A DNA stretch of 64,000 nt, taken from NCBI RefSeq assembly GCF_049994355.1, contig NZ_CP188257.1:1364001-1428000 (forward strand), in the 5' to 3' direction. Shown here piece after piece: positions 17,070-25,241 of this stretch. The position numbers were made by a program, and so were the translations under genes. The notes below the pieces were generated by a model. The model saw nothing but the letters and a program-made list of their open reading frames with translations, did not search any database and had not been told where the DNA came from. The first letter of the stretch is position 1. Each line of letters opens with the position of its first letter. Source of the stretch: Angustibacter sp049994355 (lineage in GTDB: Bacteria; Actinomycetota; Actinomycetes; Actinomycetales; Angustibacteraceae).

Positions 17070-17083
17070 CGGCCGCCGGACCA
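17043..17083. terminator. 20-bp perfect inverted repeat across the hmgA stop codon
   Basis: Two 20-base arms (17043-17062 and 17064-17083) are perfectly complementary around one central base. The left arm encodes the last hmgA codons and the right arm contains the TGA. It probably forms a bidirectional terminator shared with the convergent small gene at 17099, though neither side has a U tract. Confidence 0.7.
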
Positions 17084-17098
17084 GTGCGGTGAGCCTGG

Positions 17099-17251
17099 CT
17101 ACACCCGGCTGCCGCGCCGGCCCACCAAGGTTCCGATCAGGCCGATGACGAGGATGATCACCCCGATCCAGATCAGGATGTTGCCCACGCCAGCGAAGCC
17201 GACGATGGCGAGGATGACGCCGACGGCGATGAGAATCAGCCACAAAGGCAT
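17099..17251 (-). CDS. 50-residue two-segment membrane protein
   Basis: ATG at 17251 (minus) starts MPLWLILIAVGVILAIVGFA and runs to a TAG at 17099. A GGGAGG ribosome binding site lies six bases before the ATG. Two hydrophobic segments (residues ~3-20 and ~23-43) are separated by GVGN, and the tail GRRGSRV is basic. This matches the pattern of small actinobacterial envelope proteins of unknown function. It converges on hmgA with the 20-bp inverted repeat between them. Confidence 0.7.
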   Translation of the reverse strand: MPLWLILIAVGVILAIVGFAGVGNILIWIGVIILVIGLIGTLVGRRGSRV

Positions 17252-17339
17252 CTAGGACCTCCCGGTTGTGCGAACCGCACGGCGGGGGTCTCCCGCCAGC
17301 GAGCAGGGGCTCGCGCGGCCAGCAAGGTCTAGTGCACTT

Positions 17340-17364
17340 GATGCGGGTCCGCATCTCGAGATGC
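17340..17364. promoter_or_regulatory. Overlapping palindromes upstream of the 5'-nucleotidase gene
   Basis: GATGCGG-GT-CCGCATC (17340-17355) overlaps the perfect 14-bp palindrome GCATCTCGAGATGC (17351-17364). The middle segment can pair with either side. It lies ~130 bases before the gene at 17495, in an otherwise featureless 243-base gap, so an operator or a switching leader is possible. Confidence 0.4.
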
Positions 17365-17494
17365 GTGCAGCGAGGCTGCCAGCGGCATGCGGGGCGTTTC
17401 GTCGGGTTCTGCCCGGATGCGCTGTCGGTCGACTCGGGTAGCGTCGCACCGAATCGATGAGATACGTCGTGTTCGCGCTGTTCGTGGAGGTTCC

Positions 17495-19375
17495 ATGTCG
17501 TCCAGCAGTTCCCTGCCGGGTCCAGAGACCACCGCCGCGCTCCGGCGCCGCACCGTGCTCGGTGGCGGTGCTGCCGCTGGGCTGCTGGCGGCGTCCGGAC
17601 TGGCCGCCGATCCCGCCGAGGCGAGCGGCGGCGGTCATGGCCACCCGCAGCCGACCCGCACCGCCCACCTGACGGTGCTTGGCACCACCGACCTGCACGG
17701 CAACGGTCTGAACTGGGACTACTACAAGGACGCCGAGTTCGACGACTCCGCGCACAACGACGTCGGGCTGGCCAAGATCTCGACCCTGGTCACCCAGCAG
17801 CGGGCCGCAGCGCGGGCGGCCGGCGCGGGCTGCCTGCTGGTCGACGCCGGTGACACCATCCAGGGCACACCGCTCGCGTACTACTTCGCCAAGATCGAGC
17901 CGATCACCAAGCGGCGCATGCACCCGATGGCCCTGGCGATGAACAAGATCGGCTACGACGCTGCGGCCCTGGGCAACCACGAGTTCAACTACGGGCTCGA
18001 GATCCTGCACACCTTCCAGCGGCAGCTGACGTTCCCGCTGCTCGGCGCCAACGCGGTGGATGCACGCACCGGCCAGCCCGCCTTCCCGCCGTTCGCGATC
18101 AAGAGGGTTCACGTCGGCCACGGCCAGTACGTCAAGGTGGCCATCCTTGGCCTGACCAACCCGGGCATCGCGATCTGGGACAAGGCCAACGTCGAGGGCA
18201 GGCTCGCCTTCCCGGGCCTGGTCGAGCAGGCCAAGATCTGGGTGCCCCGGCTGCGCCGGATGGGCGCGGACGTCGTCCTCGTCGCCGCGCACTCGGGGGC
18301 GGACACCTCCTCCTCGTACGGTGACGCGCTGCCCTACCCGGAGAACGCGTCCACGCTGGTCGCCCAGCAGGTGCCCGGGATCGACGCGATCCTGGTCGGG
18401 CACGCGCACGTCGAGATTCCGCAGCGCCTGGTCGTCAACGACCAGACCGGTCAGGAGGTCGTCCTGACCGAGCCGCTGTTCTGGGGCAAGCGGCTCAGTG
18501 TCATCGACCTCGACCTGGAGTGCACGCACGGCCGCTGGAAGGTCGTCACCCGCGTGGCCAAGGTGCTGAACAGCAACACGGTCGAGCAGGACGCCGCCAT
18601 CGTCGCCCTGCTGACCCGCGACCACGAGAAGGTGCGCACCTACGTCAACTCGGTCGTGGCGCAGAACGTGACCGCGATGTCGGCGGCGACCGCTCGGTAC
18701 GAGGACGTCGCGGCGCTGGACTTCATCAACCTGGTGCAGGCGCAGACGGTCAAGGACGCGCTGGCCGGCACGCCCCAGGCCGACCTGCCGGTGCTGTCGA
18801 TCGCCGCGCCGTTCAACCGCGAGGCGGCGATCCCGGCGGGTGACGTCACGGTGCGCGACGTCGCGGGGCTGTACATCTTCGACAACACGCTGCTCGGGGT
18901 GACCATGACGGGCACCGAGATCCACGACTACCTCGAGTACTCGGCGCAGTACTTCACGGCACAGTCCGGGCCCGGGCCGGTGGCCGCGGACTCAGTGACC
19001 AACGCGCCGACCGCGACGGCACCGGGCGGCACTCCGGACTACAACTACGACGTCATGGGCGGCCTGGACGCTGCCCTGACGTACGACATCGACCTGAGCC
19101 AGCCTGTCGGGTCGCGGATCGTGGGGCTGTCCTACGCGGGTGCCGCGGTGACCCCGGCTCAGCAGTTCGTCATCGCGATCAACAACTACCGGCAGTCCGG
19201 CGGCGGCAACTTCCCGCACACCACCACGGCCCCGGTGGTCTACAACCGCCAGCTCGAGATCCGGCAGCTGCTGATCGACTGGGCCACCGCCCAGGGCACG
19301 ATCGACTCGGCTGAGTTCGCGACGGTGGACTGGCGGCTGGTGTACGCGGGGACGCCGATAACGATCACGCCCTGA
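17495..19375 (+). CDS. Exported bifunctional 5'-nucleotidase / cyclic-nucleotide phosphodiesterase
   Basis: 626 residues. The N-terminus has a twin-arginine type signal (LRRRTVLGGGAAAGLLAASG). The metallophosphatase domain has GTTDLHGN, VDAGDTIQG, LGNHEFNYG and ILVGHAHVE, and the C-terminal 5'-nucleotidase domain has DVMGGL and NNYRQSGGGNFP. It should dephosphorylate nucleotides outside the membrane for nucleoside or phosphate recovery. Start 17495 follows GTGGAGG; the upstream extension from 17387 would bury the signal. It lies next to the NAD salvage genes. Confidence 0.92.
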   Translation: MSSSSSLPGPETTAALRRRTVLGGGAAAGLLAASGLAADPAEASGGGHGHPQPTRTAHLTVLGTTDLHGNGLNWDYYKDAEFDDSAHNDVGLAKISTLVTQQRAAARAAGAGCLLVDAGDTIQGTPLAYYFAKIEPITKRRMHPMALAMNKIGYDAAALGNHEFNYGLEILHTFQRQLTFPLLGANAVDARTGQPAFPPFAIKRVHVGHGQYVKVAILGLTNPGIAIWDKANVEGRLAFPGLVEQAKIWVPRLRRMGADVVLVAAHSGADTSSSYGDALPYPENASTLVAQQVPGIDAILVGHAHVEIPQRLVVNDQTGQEVVLTEPLFWGKRLSVIDLDLECTHGRWKVVTRVAKVLNSNTVEQDAAIVALLTRDHEKVRTYVNSVVAQNVTAMSAATARYEDVAALDFINLVQAQTVKDALAGTPQADLPVLSIAAPFNREAAIPAGDVTVRDVAGLYIFDNTLLGVTMTGTEIHDYLEYSAQYFTAQSGPGPVAADSVTNAPTATAPGGTPDYNYDVMGGLDAALTYDIDLSQPVGSRIVGLSYAGAAVTPAQQFVIAINNYRQSGGGNFPHTTTAPVVYNRQLEIRQLLIDWATAQGTIDSAEFATVDWRLVYAGTPITITP

Positions 19376-19408
19376 GTGCGGGCCCGGGTCGTCCGAGTGC
19401 GTCGTGCG

Positions 19409-20017
19409 CTAGTCGCGCAGCACCGGCTCGCCTTCTAGCCGGACGCCGGCGTCGCGCATCGCCTCCAGTGCGCGCCCGGTCGACTCACGGGCCACGCCGG
19501 CTGTGAGACCGAGCAGCACGCGGGTCTCGAAGCCCTCGGCCACGGCGTCGAGCGCGGTCGCGCGCACGCAGTGGTCCGTCGCGATCCCGACGACGTCCAC
19601 GCTGCGCACGCCTAGCTCACGCAGCGAGTCGGCCAATGCCACCGGGCCGCCACCGGCGCGTTCCGTCGTCCCTTCGAAACCGGAGTACGCGGCCGCGTGG
19701 GCTCCCTTGCGGAAGCGCGTCGCCAGCAGCTCGAGCGGTAGTGCGGCGTGCAGGTCTGCTCCGTGCGTGTCCGCCGTGCAGTGCCGCGGCCAGGTGTCCA
19801 CGTAGTCGGGGTCGTCGCTGAAGTGCGCGCCCGGGTCCACGTGCCAGTCCTGGGTCGCGATGACCAGGCGATAGGTGTTCTCCCGCAACAGCTCCGCGAT
19901 CGCGTGCGCGACGTCCGAGCCACCGGCGACCGCGAGCGAACCGCCCTCGCAGAAGTCGTTCTGCACGTCCACCACGACCAGCGCGTCGGCGACGTCGGGC
20001 TCCTGGTTCGCCGTCAC
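19409..20017 (-). CDS. pncA: Nicotinamidase
   Basis: 202 residues of the isochorismatase-like fold. The catalytic triad is visible as DVQNDFCEGGSL (Asp), FRKG (Lys) and GIATDHCVRATALDA (Cys); ATQDWHVDPGAHF carries the metal ligands. It deamidates nicotinamide to nicotinate. Its start overlaps the pncB stop by four bases (ATGA), placing both steps of nicotinamide salvage in one operon. Confidence 0.93.
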   Translation of the reverse strand: MTANQEPDVADALVVVDVQNDFCEGGSLAVAGGSDVAHAIAELLRENTYRLVIATQDWHVDPGAHFSDDPDYVDTWPRHCTADTHGADLHAALPLELLATRFRKGAHAAAYSGFEGTTERAGGGPVALADSLRELGVRSVDVVGIATDHCVRATALDAVAEGFETRVLLGLTAGVARESTGRALEAMRDAGVRLEGEPVLRD

Positions 20018-21315
20018 GGCTGCTCCTGCTGGTAGGTGGTGGGGATCGCGGGCTCACCACGCGAGAGCTGCGTGGCGGTGTCCGGCAGCGCGGAGCGGGA
20101 GCGCAGGTGCCGGCTGCGCGCGTCGTCCAGCGGCTCGCGGCCGACCACGACGCCGTCCCGGACCAGCTCGACCAGGAGCGGCCGCATCGACGCGGTGCCA
20201 GCGGGGCGGTGGCCGCCGACCCCGATCACCTCGGCCACGTCCACGCCGTCCGCACTGCTGCGCCGCATCGCCCACTTGCGTCCGGCGATCCCGACCTTGT
20301 CGACGCTGCTCTTGGCCACGCCGACCAGCCGGCCGTCCGCGCCCTGCCGCGCCGCGAGCTTGTAGACCAGGCCGGCGGTGGGGGCGCCCGACCCGGTGAC
20401 CAGGCTGGTGCCCACGCCGTACCCGTCGACCGGCGCCACGGCCAGCGCCGCGATCGCGTGCTCGTCCAGGTCGCTGGTCACCAGGATCCGGGTGGACCTC
20501 GCGCCGAGTTCGTCCAGCTGGCGGCGGACCTGCTCGGCCAGCAGCAGCAGGTCGCCGGAGTCCAGCCGGACCGCGCCCAGCCCGGTACCGGCCACCTCGA
20601 CCGCAGTGCGCACCCCGGCGGCCACGTCGTAGGTGTCCACCAGCAACGTCGTGCCGGTGCCCAGGCCGGCGACCTGGGCGGCGAAGGCGGCCCGCTCGTC
20701 GTCGTGCAGCAGGGTGAACGCGTGGGCCGCGGTGCCGGCCGTCGGCACGGCGTAGGTCCGTCCGGCCTCCAGGTTGCTCGTACTGGCGAAGCCGGCGACG
20801 TAGGCGGCCCGCGCGGCGGCCACCGCCGACCGCTCGTGGGTGCGGCGCGAGCCCATCTCGATGCATGGCCGGCCGGCCGCGGCCGCGGTCATCCGGCTGG
20901 CCGCCGCCGCGATCGCGCAGTCGTGGTTGAGCACGCTCAGCACCAGGGTCTCGAGCAGCACCGCCTCGGCGAACGTCCCCTCGACGACCAGCAGCGGGGA
21001 ACCGGGGAAGTAGCACTCGCCCTCGGCGTAGCCCCAGATCGAACCGGTGAACCGCCACTCGCGCAGGGCCCGGATCGTGCCGTCGTCCACGACGCCGACC
21101 AGGGCGGCCAACTCGTCCTCGTCGAACCGGAACGCCTCGAGCGCGTCCAGCAGCCGGCCGGTGCCGGCCACCACGCCGTACCGGCGTCCGTCCGGCAGGC
21201 GACGGGCGAAGACCTCGAAGACGCACCGCCGCCCGGCCGTCCCGCTGTGCACGGCGGCTTGCAGCATGGTCAGCTCGTACTGGTCGGTGAGCAGAGCAGT
21301 GCTCGGCAGATTCAC
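20014..21315 (-). CDS. pncB: Nicotinate phosphoribosyltransferase
   Basis: 433 residues. It makes nicotinate mononucleotide from nicotinate and PRPP, consuming ATP. Family marks are LLTDQYELTMLQAA near the start, EMGSRRTHERSAVAAARAAYVAGFASTSN, VDTYD, VRLDSGDLL and VTSDLDEHAI. It is first in the pncB-pncA operon and divergent from clpS, the same neighbourhood as pncB1 (Rv1330c) and clpS in Mycobacterium tuberculosis. Confidence 0.93.
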   Translation of the reverse strand: MNLPSTALLTDQYELTMLQAAVHSGTAGRRCVFEVFARRLPDGRRYGVVAGTGRLLDALEAFRFDEDELAALVGVVDDGTIRALREWRFTGSIWGYAEGECYFPGSPLLVVEGTFAEAVLLETLVLSVLNHDCAIAAAASRMTAAAAGRPCIEMGSRRTHERSAVAAARAAYVAGFASTSNLEAGRTYAVPTAGTAAHAFTLLHDDERAAFAAQVAGLGTGTTLLVDTYDVAAGVRTAVEVAGTGLGAVRLDSGDLLLLAEQVRRQLDELGARSTRILVTSDLDEHAIAALAVAPVDGYGVGTSLVTGSGAPTAGLVYKLAARQGADGRLVGVAKSSVDKVGIAGRKWAMRRSSADGVDVAEVIGVGGHRPAGTASMRPLLVELVRDGVVVGREPLDDARSRHLRSRSALPDTATQLSRGEPAIPTTYQQEQP

Positions 21316-21377
21316 CCGACCGAGCGTAGACGGCAGTCTGTCCGGGCCGCTCGCGCTCGCGAGTGCTCCTGGGTGCC

Positions 21378-21383
21378 TACAGT
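21378..21383 (+). promoter_or_regulatory. Predicted leaderless -10 hexamer of clpS
   Basis: TACAGT ends six bases before the GTG at 21390, and no Shine-Dalgarno is present. This supports 21390 as the clpS start. Confidence 0.6.
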
Positions 21384-21389
21384 GGATGG

Positions 21390-21680
21390 GTGGTCACGTC
21401 GCCGGTCGAGCTCGACGAGCCGCGGTCGGCTGAGCAAGCCGATGTCGCGAGCCCGTGGGTCACTCTCGTGTGGAACGACCCGGTGAACCTGATGTCCTAC
21501 GTGACGTACGTCTTCCAGTCCTACTTCGGCTACAGCCGGGCCAAGGCCGAGAAGCTGATGCTGGACGTGCACCAGAAGGGCCGCGCCGCCGTCGCGCACG
21601 GCGACCGCGAGGGGATGGAGCGGCACGTCGAGGCCCTGCAGGGCTACGGCCTGTGGGCGACCATGCAGAAGGACGACTAG
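21390..21680 (+). CDS. clpS: ATP-dependent Clp protease adaptor ClpS
   Basis: 96 residues. VTLVWNDPVNLMSYVTYVFQSYFGYSRAKAEKLMLDVHQKGRAAV is the N-end-rule recognition core of ClpS, which hands N-degron substrates to the Clp protease. The GTG at 21390 is chosen because of the leaderless -10 just before it. The stop overlaps the start of the DUF2017 gene by one base (TAGTG). Confidence 0.92.
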   Translation: MVTSPVELDEPRSAEQADVASPWVTLVWNDPVNLMSYVTYVFQSYFGYSRAKAEKLMLDVHQKGRAAVAHGDREGMERHVEALQGYGLWATMQKDD

Positions 21681-22327
21681 TGTCCCGAGGCTTTCGACGG
21701 TCCCGGCGCGGCATCCGGGCGCGGTTCGACGACCAGGAACGGGCGCTGCTGGCGCACCTGTTCGTCGAGGTGCACGAGATGCTGGACGACGGACCCGACG
21801 GTGAGTCCGACCCGCTCGCGATGCTGGTGGGCATCGGGACAGCGACGGACCTGCCCGGGGACCCTGCGGTGGCCCGCTTGCTGCCCGACGCGCACCGCGA
21901 CGACCCGCAGGCCTCGGCCGACTTCCGCCGGTACACCGAGGCGGGCCTGCGCCAGCGCAAGCGGGACGGGCTCGAGCTGGCCCGGCAGACCCTGGGGCGG
22001 GACGGCAACCTGGTGCTGGACGACGCGGAGGCGCAGGCGTGGGTGGTGGCGCTGACCGACGTCCGGCTGGTGCTCGCGTCGCGGATGGGGCTGGAGGTCG
22101 ACGACGACCACGTCCGGCTCGAGCTGCTCGCGGCCGCTGAGCTGGCCCATGAGGCGGCGGTTGCGCAGCGGGACGCCGGGGGTGGGAGCGATGACGATGG
22201 TGAGGCCGACCCGTCCGGAGGCGAGGCCACTGCGGGCCTGTCCATGCTGCTGGCGATCTACGACTTCCTGACCTGGCTGCAGGAGTCCCTGGTCGAGGCT
22301 CTCCTCGAGCCCCTGCCCCGCGACTAA
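21680..22327 (+). CDS. DUF2017 family protein
   Basis: 215 residues. RARFDDQERALLAHLFVEVHEMLDD and the all-helical body up to WLQESLVEALL match DUF2017, an actinobacterial family that almost always follows clpS. Its function is unknown; the constant partnership suggests a role with ClpS or the Clp system. An acidic Gly/Asp loop lies before the C-terminal helix. It shares a base with the clpS stop, so it is probably coupled. Confidence 0.88.
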   Translation: MSRGFRRSRRGIRARFDDQERALLAHLFVEVHEMLDDGPDGESDPLAMLVGIGTATDLPGDPAVARLLPDAHRDDPQASADFRRYTEAGLRQRKRDGLELARQTLGRDGNLVLDDAEAQAWVVALTDVRLVLASRMGLEVDDDHVRLELLAAAELAHEAAVAQRDAGGGSDDDGEADPSGGEATAGLSMLLAIYDFLTWLQESLVEALLEPLPRD

Positions 22328-22354
22328 TCGCTCACCCCGCCCCAGCCCCACCCC

Positions 22355-22386
22355 CGCCCAGCCCCACCACCGCCCAGCCCCACCAC
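22355..22386. repeat. Two-copy 16-base direct repeat after the DUF2017 gene
   Basis: CGCCCAGCCCCACCAC occurs twice in tandem (22355-22370 and 22371-22386), preceded by a partial third copy. It lies next to palindrome copy A. Confidence 0.7.
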
Positions 22387-22389
22387 ACG

Positions 22390-22433
22390 ATCTCGGCAAC
22401 TACGCGTCGCCGGTGACGCGTAGTTGCCGAGAT
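22390..22433. repeat. Palindrome family copy A (REP-like)
   Basis: Two 19-base perfect arms starting ATCTCGGCAAC (22390-22408 and 22415-22433) flank the 6-nt loop GCCGGT. Copy B at 23507 is nearly identical and copy C at 32194 has the same plan with different stem bases. It may act as a terminator for the clpS-DUF2017 transcript or be a dispersed element. Confidence 0.8.
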
Positions 22434-22490
22434 GCTGGATTGGCCGGAGCCGGAGCCGGTGCCGGAGCCGGTGCCGGAGCGCGGGACGTG

Positions 22491-23540
22491 ATGGGCTGTG
22501 GACGGCGGCCACGGCGCCGACGCCGGAACCGGCACGCTGGTGAGGTGCCCCCGTTGCCCGATCATCTCGCCGAGCTGATCCACGACCAGCACGGCGTGGT
22601 CTCCCGTCAGCAGCTACTCGACGCCGGTCTCGGTCACGGCTGGGTCCAGCACCGGGTGCGCTGCGGCCAGTGGCGAACGCTGCACCCCGGTGTGTTCGTG
22701 ACATACACCGGTCCGGTCGACTTCCGCGGCCGAACTTGGGCGGCGCTGCTGCACGCCGGGCCCGGAGCGGTCGCCAGCCACCGAACAGCCGCGCACCTGC
22801 AGGGCCTTCTCGATACCGAACCGGACGTCCTCGAGGTCAGCACGCGGGGGGAGCATCGGACGACGAAACGTCCAGGGCTGATCGTGCGCCGACGGCTGCA
22901 CCTTAACGCCATGCGGCAACGAGGGGGGTCCGTACCGCAGTCAAGCGTCGAGGACACCGTGCTCGATCTTGTCGAAGCGTCGGCCGGCGTGGATGCGGTG
23001 GTCGGCTGGCTGACCCGTGCCTGTCAGCGCCGGCTGACCACGCCGGCGCGCATCGCGGCCGCGGCGGCCCGTCGCAGCCGGCTCCGGCACCGGCGGCTGC
23101 TCTCGCAGGTGCTGGACGACGTCCGTCAAGGAGTGGCCTCCGCGCTGGAGCGACGGTACGCGCGCGACGTCGAGAGGGCTCACGGTCTGCCGCGGGGGAT
23201 GCGCAACTCGCTGCACGTCGTCGCCGGCGTCAACAGGTACAGCGACGTCTGCTACCGGCGGTGGCTGACCAGGGTCGAGCTCGAGTCGGTGGCCTACCAC
23301 CCGGCCGACGGCAGTCACCGCGACCAGGCTCGGGACAACGCGGCGACCGTTACCGGCGAGGCCACACTCCGCTACGGGTGGCGAGCCGTCGCCGGCTTCG
23401 CGTGCTCGACGGCCAACGAGGTGGCGAGCGTGCTGCGGGCGAAGGGCTGGCCAGGTCAGCCGGTGCCGTGCGGCCCAGGGTGTGCAGTCGCGTCCTCCGT
23501 CTCGACATCTCGGCAACTTCGCGTCGCGGGTGACGCGTAG
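22491..23540 (+). CDS. AbiEi-type HTH protein fused to a DUF559/Vsr-like nuclease fold
   Basis: 349 residues. Residues ~20-130 resemble the AbiEi antitoxin-type winged HTH (LAELIHDQHGVVSRQQLLDAGL, WRTLHPGVFV, VASHRTAAHLQGLL). The C-terminal part resembles the DUF559/very-short-patch-repair-like endonuclease fold, with YSDV and ELES in place of the usual Asp and ExD, so catalysis is doubtful. No AbiEii toxin lies beside it, so it is not an ordinary AbiE pair. GTG at 22545 is an alternative start. Its last codons and TAG stop lie inside palindrome B, so it is bracketed by two copies of one repeat. Confidence 0.7.
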   Translation: MGCGRRPRRRRRNRHAGEVPPLPDHLAELIHDQHGVVSRQQLLDAGLGHGWVQHRVRCGQWRTLHPGVFVTYTGPVDFRGRTWAALLHAGPGAVASHRTAAHLQGLLDTEPDVLEVSTRGEHRTTKRPGLIVRRRLHLNAMRQRGGSVPQSSVEDTVLDLVEASAGVDAVVGWLTRACQRRLTTPARIAAAAARRSRLRHRRLLSQVLDDVRQGVASALERRYARDVERAHGLPRGMRNSLHVVAGVNRYSDVCYRRWLTRVELESVAYHPADGSHRDQARDNAATVTGEATLRYGWRAVAGFACSTANEVASVLRAKGWPGQPVPCGPGCAVASSVSTSRQLRVAGDA

Positions 23541-23550
23541 TTGCCGAGAT
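23507..23550. repeat. Palindrome family copy B (REP-like), overlapping a stop codon
   Basis: Arms at 23507-23525 and 23532-23550 with loop GCGGGT are nearly identical to copy A, with one mismatch in the stem. The preceding gene ends inside it: the TAG at 23538-23540 is part of the right arm. Confidence 0.8.
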
Positions 23551-23633
23551 GTGGCGCCGGCGATCGCGGATCAGGGTGCACGGCGTGGCGAGGCTCACGG
23601 TGCGAAGCGGCGCGTCGGTGCGTCCGCCGACCG

Positions 23634-23639
23634 TAGGCT
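23634..23639 (+). promoter_or_regulatory. Predicted leaderless -10 hexamer of murI
   Basis: TAGGCT ends six bases before the murI GTG at 23646, without any Shine-Dalgarno sequence. Confidence 0.6.
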
Positions 23640-23645
23640 CGTGCC

Positions 23646-24449
23646 GTGGCAGACGCACCCATCGGGATCTTCGACTCCGGCTACGGCGGTCTCACGGTCG
23701 CACGTGCGGTGCTCGACCAGCTGCCGCACGAACCGGTGCTGTACATGGGCGACACCGCGCGCCAGCCGTACGGTCCGCGCCCCATCGCACAGGTCCGCGA
23801 GTACGCCCTCGAGTGCCTGGACCAGCTGGTGGACCAAGGCGTGAAGCTGCTGGTCATCGCCTGCAACTCAGCCAGCGCGGCCGTGCTCGGCGACGCCCGC
23901 GAACGGTACGACGTCCCCGTGGTCGAGGTCATCCGGCCGGCGGTCCGGCGTGCCGCCGCAGCCAGCCGGGTGGGTCACGTCGGCGTCATCTGCACCACGG
24001 CGACCAAGACCTCCGGCGCCTACGAGGACGCGTTCGCCGCGGCGCCACACCTGAAGGTCACCTCGCAGGCCTGCCCGCGCTTCGTGGAGTTCGTCGAGGC
24101 CGGCGTCACCAGCGGCCCGGACCTGCTCGCCGCGGCGCACGAGTACCTCGACCCGGTGGTCGCTGCGGGCGTCGACACGCTGATCCTCGGCTGCACGCAC
24201 TACCCGCTGCTCACCGGTGTCATCTCCTACGTGGTCGGCGACCTGGTCACTCTGGTGAGCAGCGCCGAGGAGACCGCCAAGGACGTCTACCGCCAGCTCG
24301 TCGTGCACGACCTGGTCCGGCCGGACGACCTGCCCGCGCCGCGGCACCGTTTCGAGACCACCGGGGACCCCCAGGCCTTCGCCGAGCTCGGACGCCGGTT
24401 CCTCGGCCCCGAGGTCTCCCCGGCGCAGCTGGTAGGCGATCTGCGATGA
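23646..24449 (+). CDS. murI: Glutamate racemase
   Basis: 267 residues. It converts L- to D-glutamate for peptidoglycan. The two catalytic cysteines are in VIACNSASAAV and LGCTHYPLL; the N-terminal GIFDSGYGGLTVARAV and YMGDTARQPYGPR are also typical. It overlaps the next gene by four bases (ATGA). It probably starts a new transcript from its own leaderless promoter. Confidence 0.95.
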   Translation: MADAPIGIFDSGYGGLTVARAVLDQLPHEPVLYMGDTARQPYGPRPIAQVREYALECLDQLVDQGVKLLVIACNSASAAVLGDARERYDVPVVEVIRPAVRRAAAASRVGHVGVICTTATKTSGAYEDAFAAAPHLKVTSQACPRFVEFVEAGVTSGPDLLAAAHEYLDPVVAAGVDTLILGCTHYPLLTGVISYVVGDLVTLVSSAEETAKDVYRQLVVHDLVRPDDLPAPRHRFETTGDPQAFAELGRRFLGPEVSPAQLVGDLR

Positions 24450-25231
24450 GGCTGACTGTCGTGGGCTGCTCCGGTTCGCTCCCGGGGCCGGCGTCGGCAG
24501 CGTCCTGCTACCTGCTCGAGGCGGACGGGTCCGGTGCGGACGGCGAGCCGCGTACCTGGCGGGTGCTGCTCGACCTGGGCAGCGGCGCGCTGGGGCCGTT
24601 GCAGCAGTTCGTCGACCCGATGAGCGTGGACGCCGTACTGCTCAGCCACCTGCACGCCGACCACTGCCTTGACCTCTGCGGCCTGTACGTGATGCTCAAG
24701 CACTCCCCCGTCGGACCGTGGCCGCGCCCGCGGGTGCCGGTCTGGGGGCCGGCCGGCACCGCGGCCCGGCTGGCCGGCGCCTACGACCTGCCAGTGGACC
24801 CGGGCATGTCCGCCGAGCTGGACGTGCAGACCTGGACCGACGGCGAGAGCGTGCGGATCGGACCGTTCGCGGTGACCCCGATGCGGGTCAACCACCCGGT
24901 CGAGGCGTACGGCTTGCGGATCGAGCACGACAGATCGGTGCTCGCCTACACCGGCGACACCGACAGCTGCGACTCGTTGAAGCCGTTGTGCCACAACGCG
25001 AACATGGTGCTCGCCGATGCGGCGTTCGTGGACGGCCGGGACGAGGCGGACGGGATCCACCTGTCCGGGCGGCGCGCCGCCCAAGCCGTGCTGGACGCCG
25101 AGGGCGTGCAGCATCTCGTGCTCACCCACCTGCCGCCGTGGAACGATCCGGACGTGTGCGTGGCGCAGGCCCGCGAGCTCTGGGACGGACCGCTGGACGT
25201 CGCCGCACCGGGCCGGACGTTCGACCTCTAG
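24446..25231 (+). CDS. Metallo-beta-lactamase-fold hydrolase, Rv1339-type cyclic nucleotide phosphodiesterase
   Basis: 261 residues. SHLHADHCLDLCGLYVML supplies the HxHxDH metal site, YTGDTDSCDSL and a later HLPPW supply further ligands. In Mycobacterium tuberculosis the gene in the same position, between murI and rph, is Rv1339, an atypical cAMP phosphodiesterase; the activity here is inferred from that position and fold. It is coupled to murI by ATGA overlap. Confidence 0.85.
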   Translation: MRLTVVGCSGSLPGPASAASCYLLEADGSGADGEPRTWRVLLDLGSGALGPLQQFVDPMSVDAVLLSHLHADHCLDLCGLYVMLKHSPVGPWPRPRVPVWGPAGTAARLAGAYDLPVDPGMSAELDVQTWTDGESVRIGPFAVTPMRVNHPVEAYGLRIEHDRSVLAYTGDTDSCDSLKPLCHNANMVLADAAFVDGRDEADGIHLSGRRAAQAVLDAEGVQHLVLTHLPPWNDPDVCVAQARELWDGPLDVAAPGRTFDL

Positions 25232-25234
25232 CCT
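25229..25234 (+). promoter_or_regulatory. Predicted leaderless -10 hexamer of rph
   Basis: TAGCCT ends seven bases before the rph ATG at 25242 and overlaps the stop codon of the upstream hydrolase gene. Confidence 0.5.
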
Positions 25235-25241
25235 GGACGGC

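Noticed and set aside
22491..23540. A type IV AbiE toxin-antitoxin pair
   Set aside because: No AbiEii-like nucleotidyltransferase toxin lies on either side; the neighbours are DUF2017 and murI.
22390..23550. The two palindromes read as CRISPR repeats or transposon ends
   Set aside because: They are more than 1 kb apart, have no spacer array, and each is a self-contained hairpin, not an inverted pair around a transposase.
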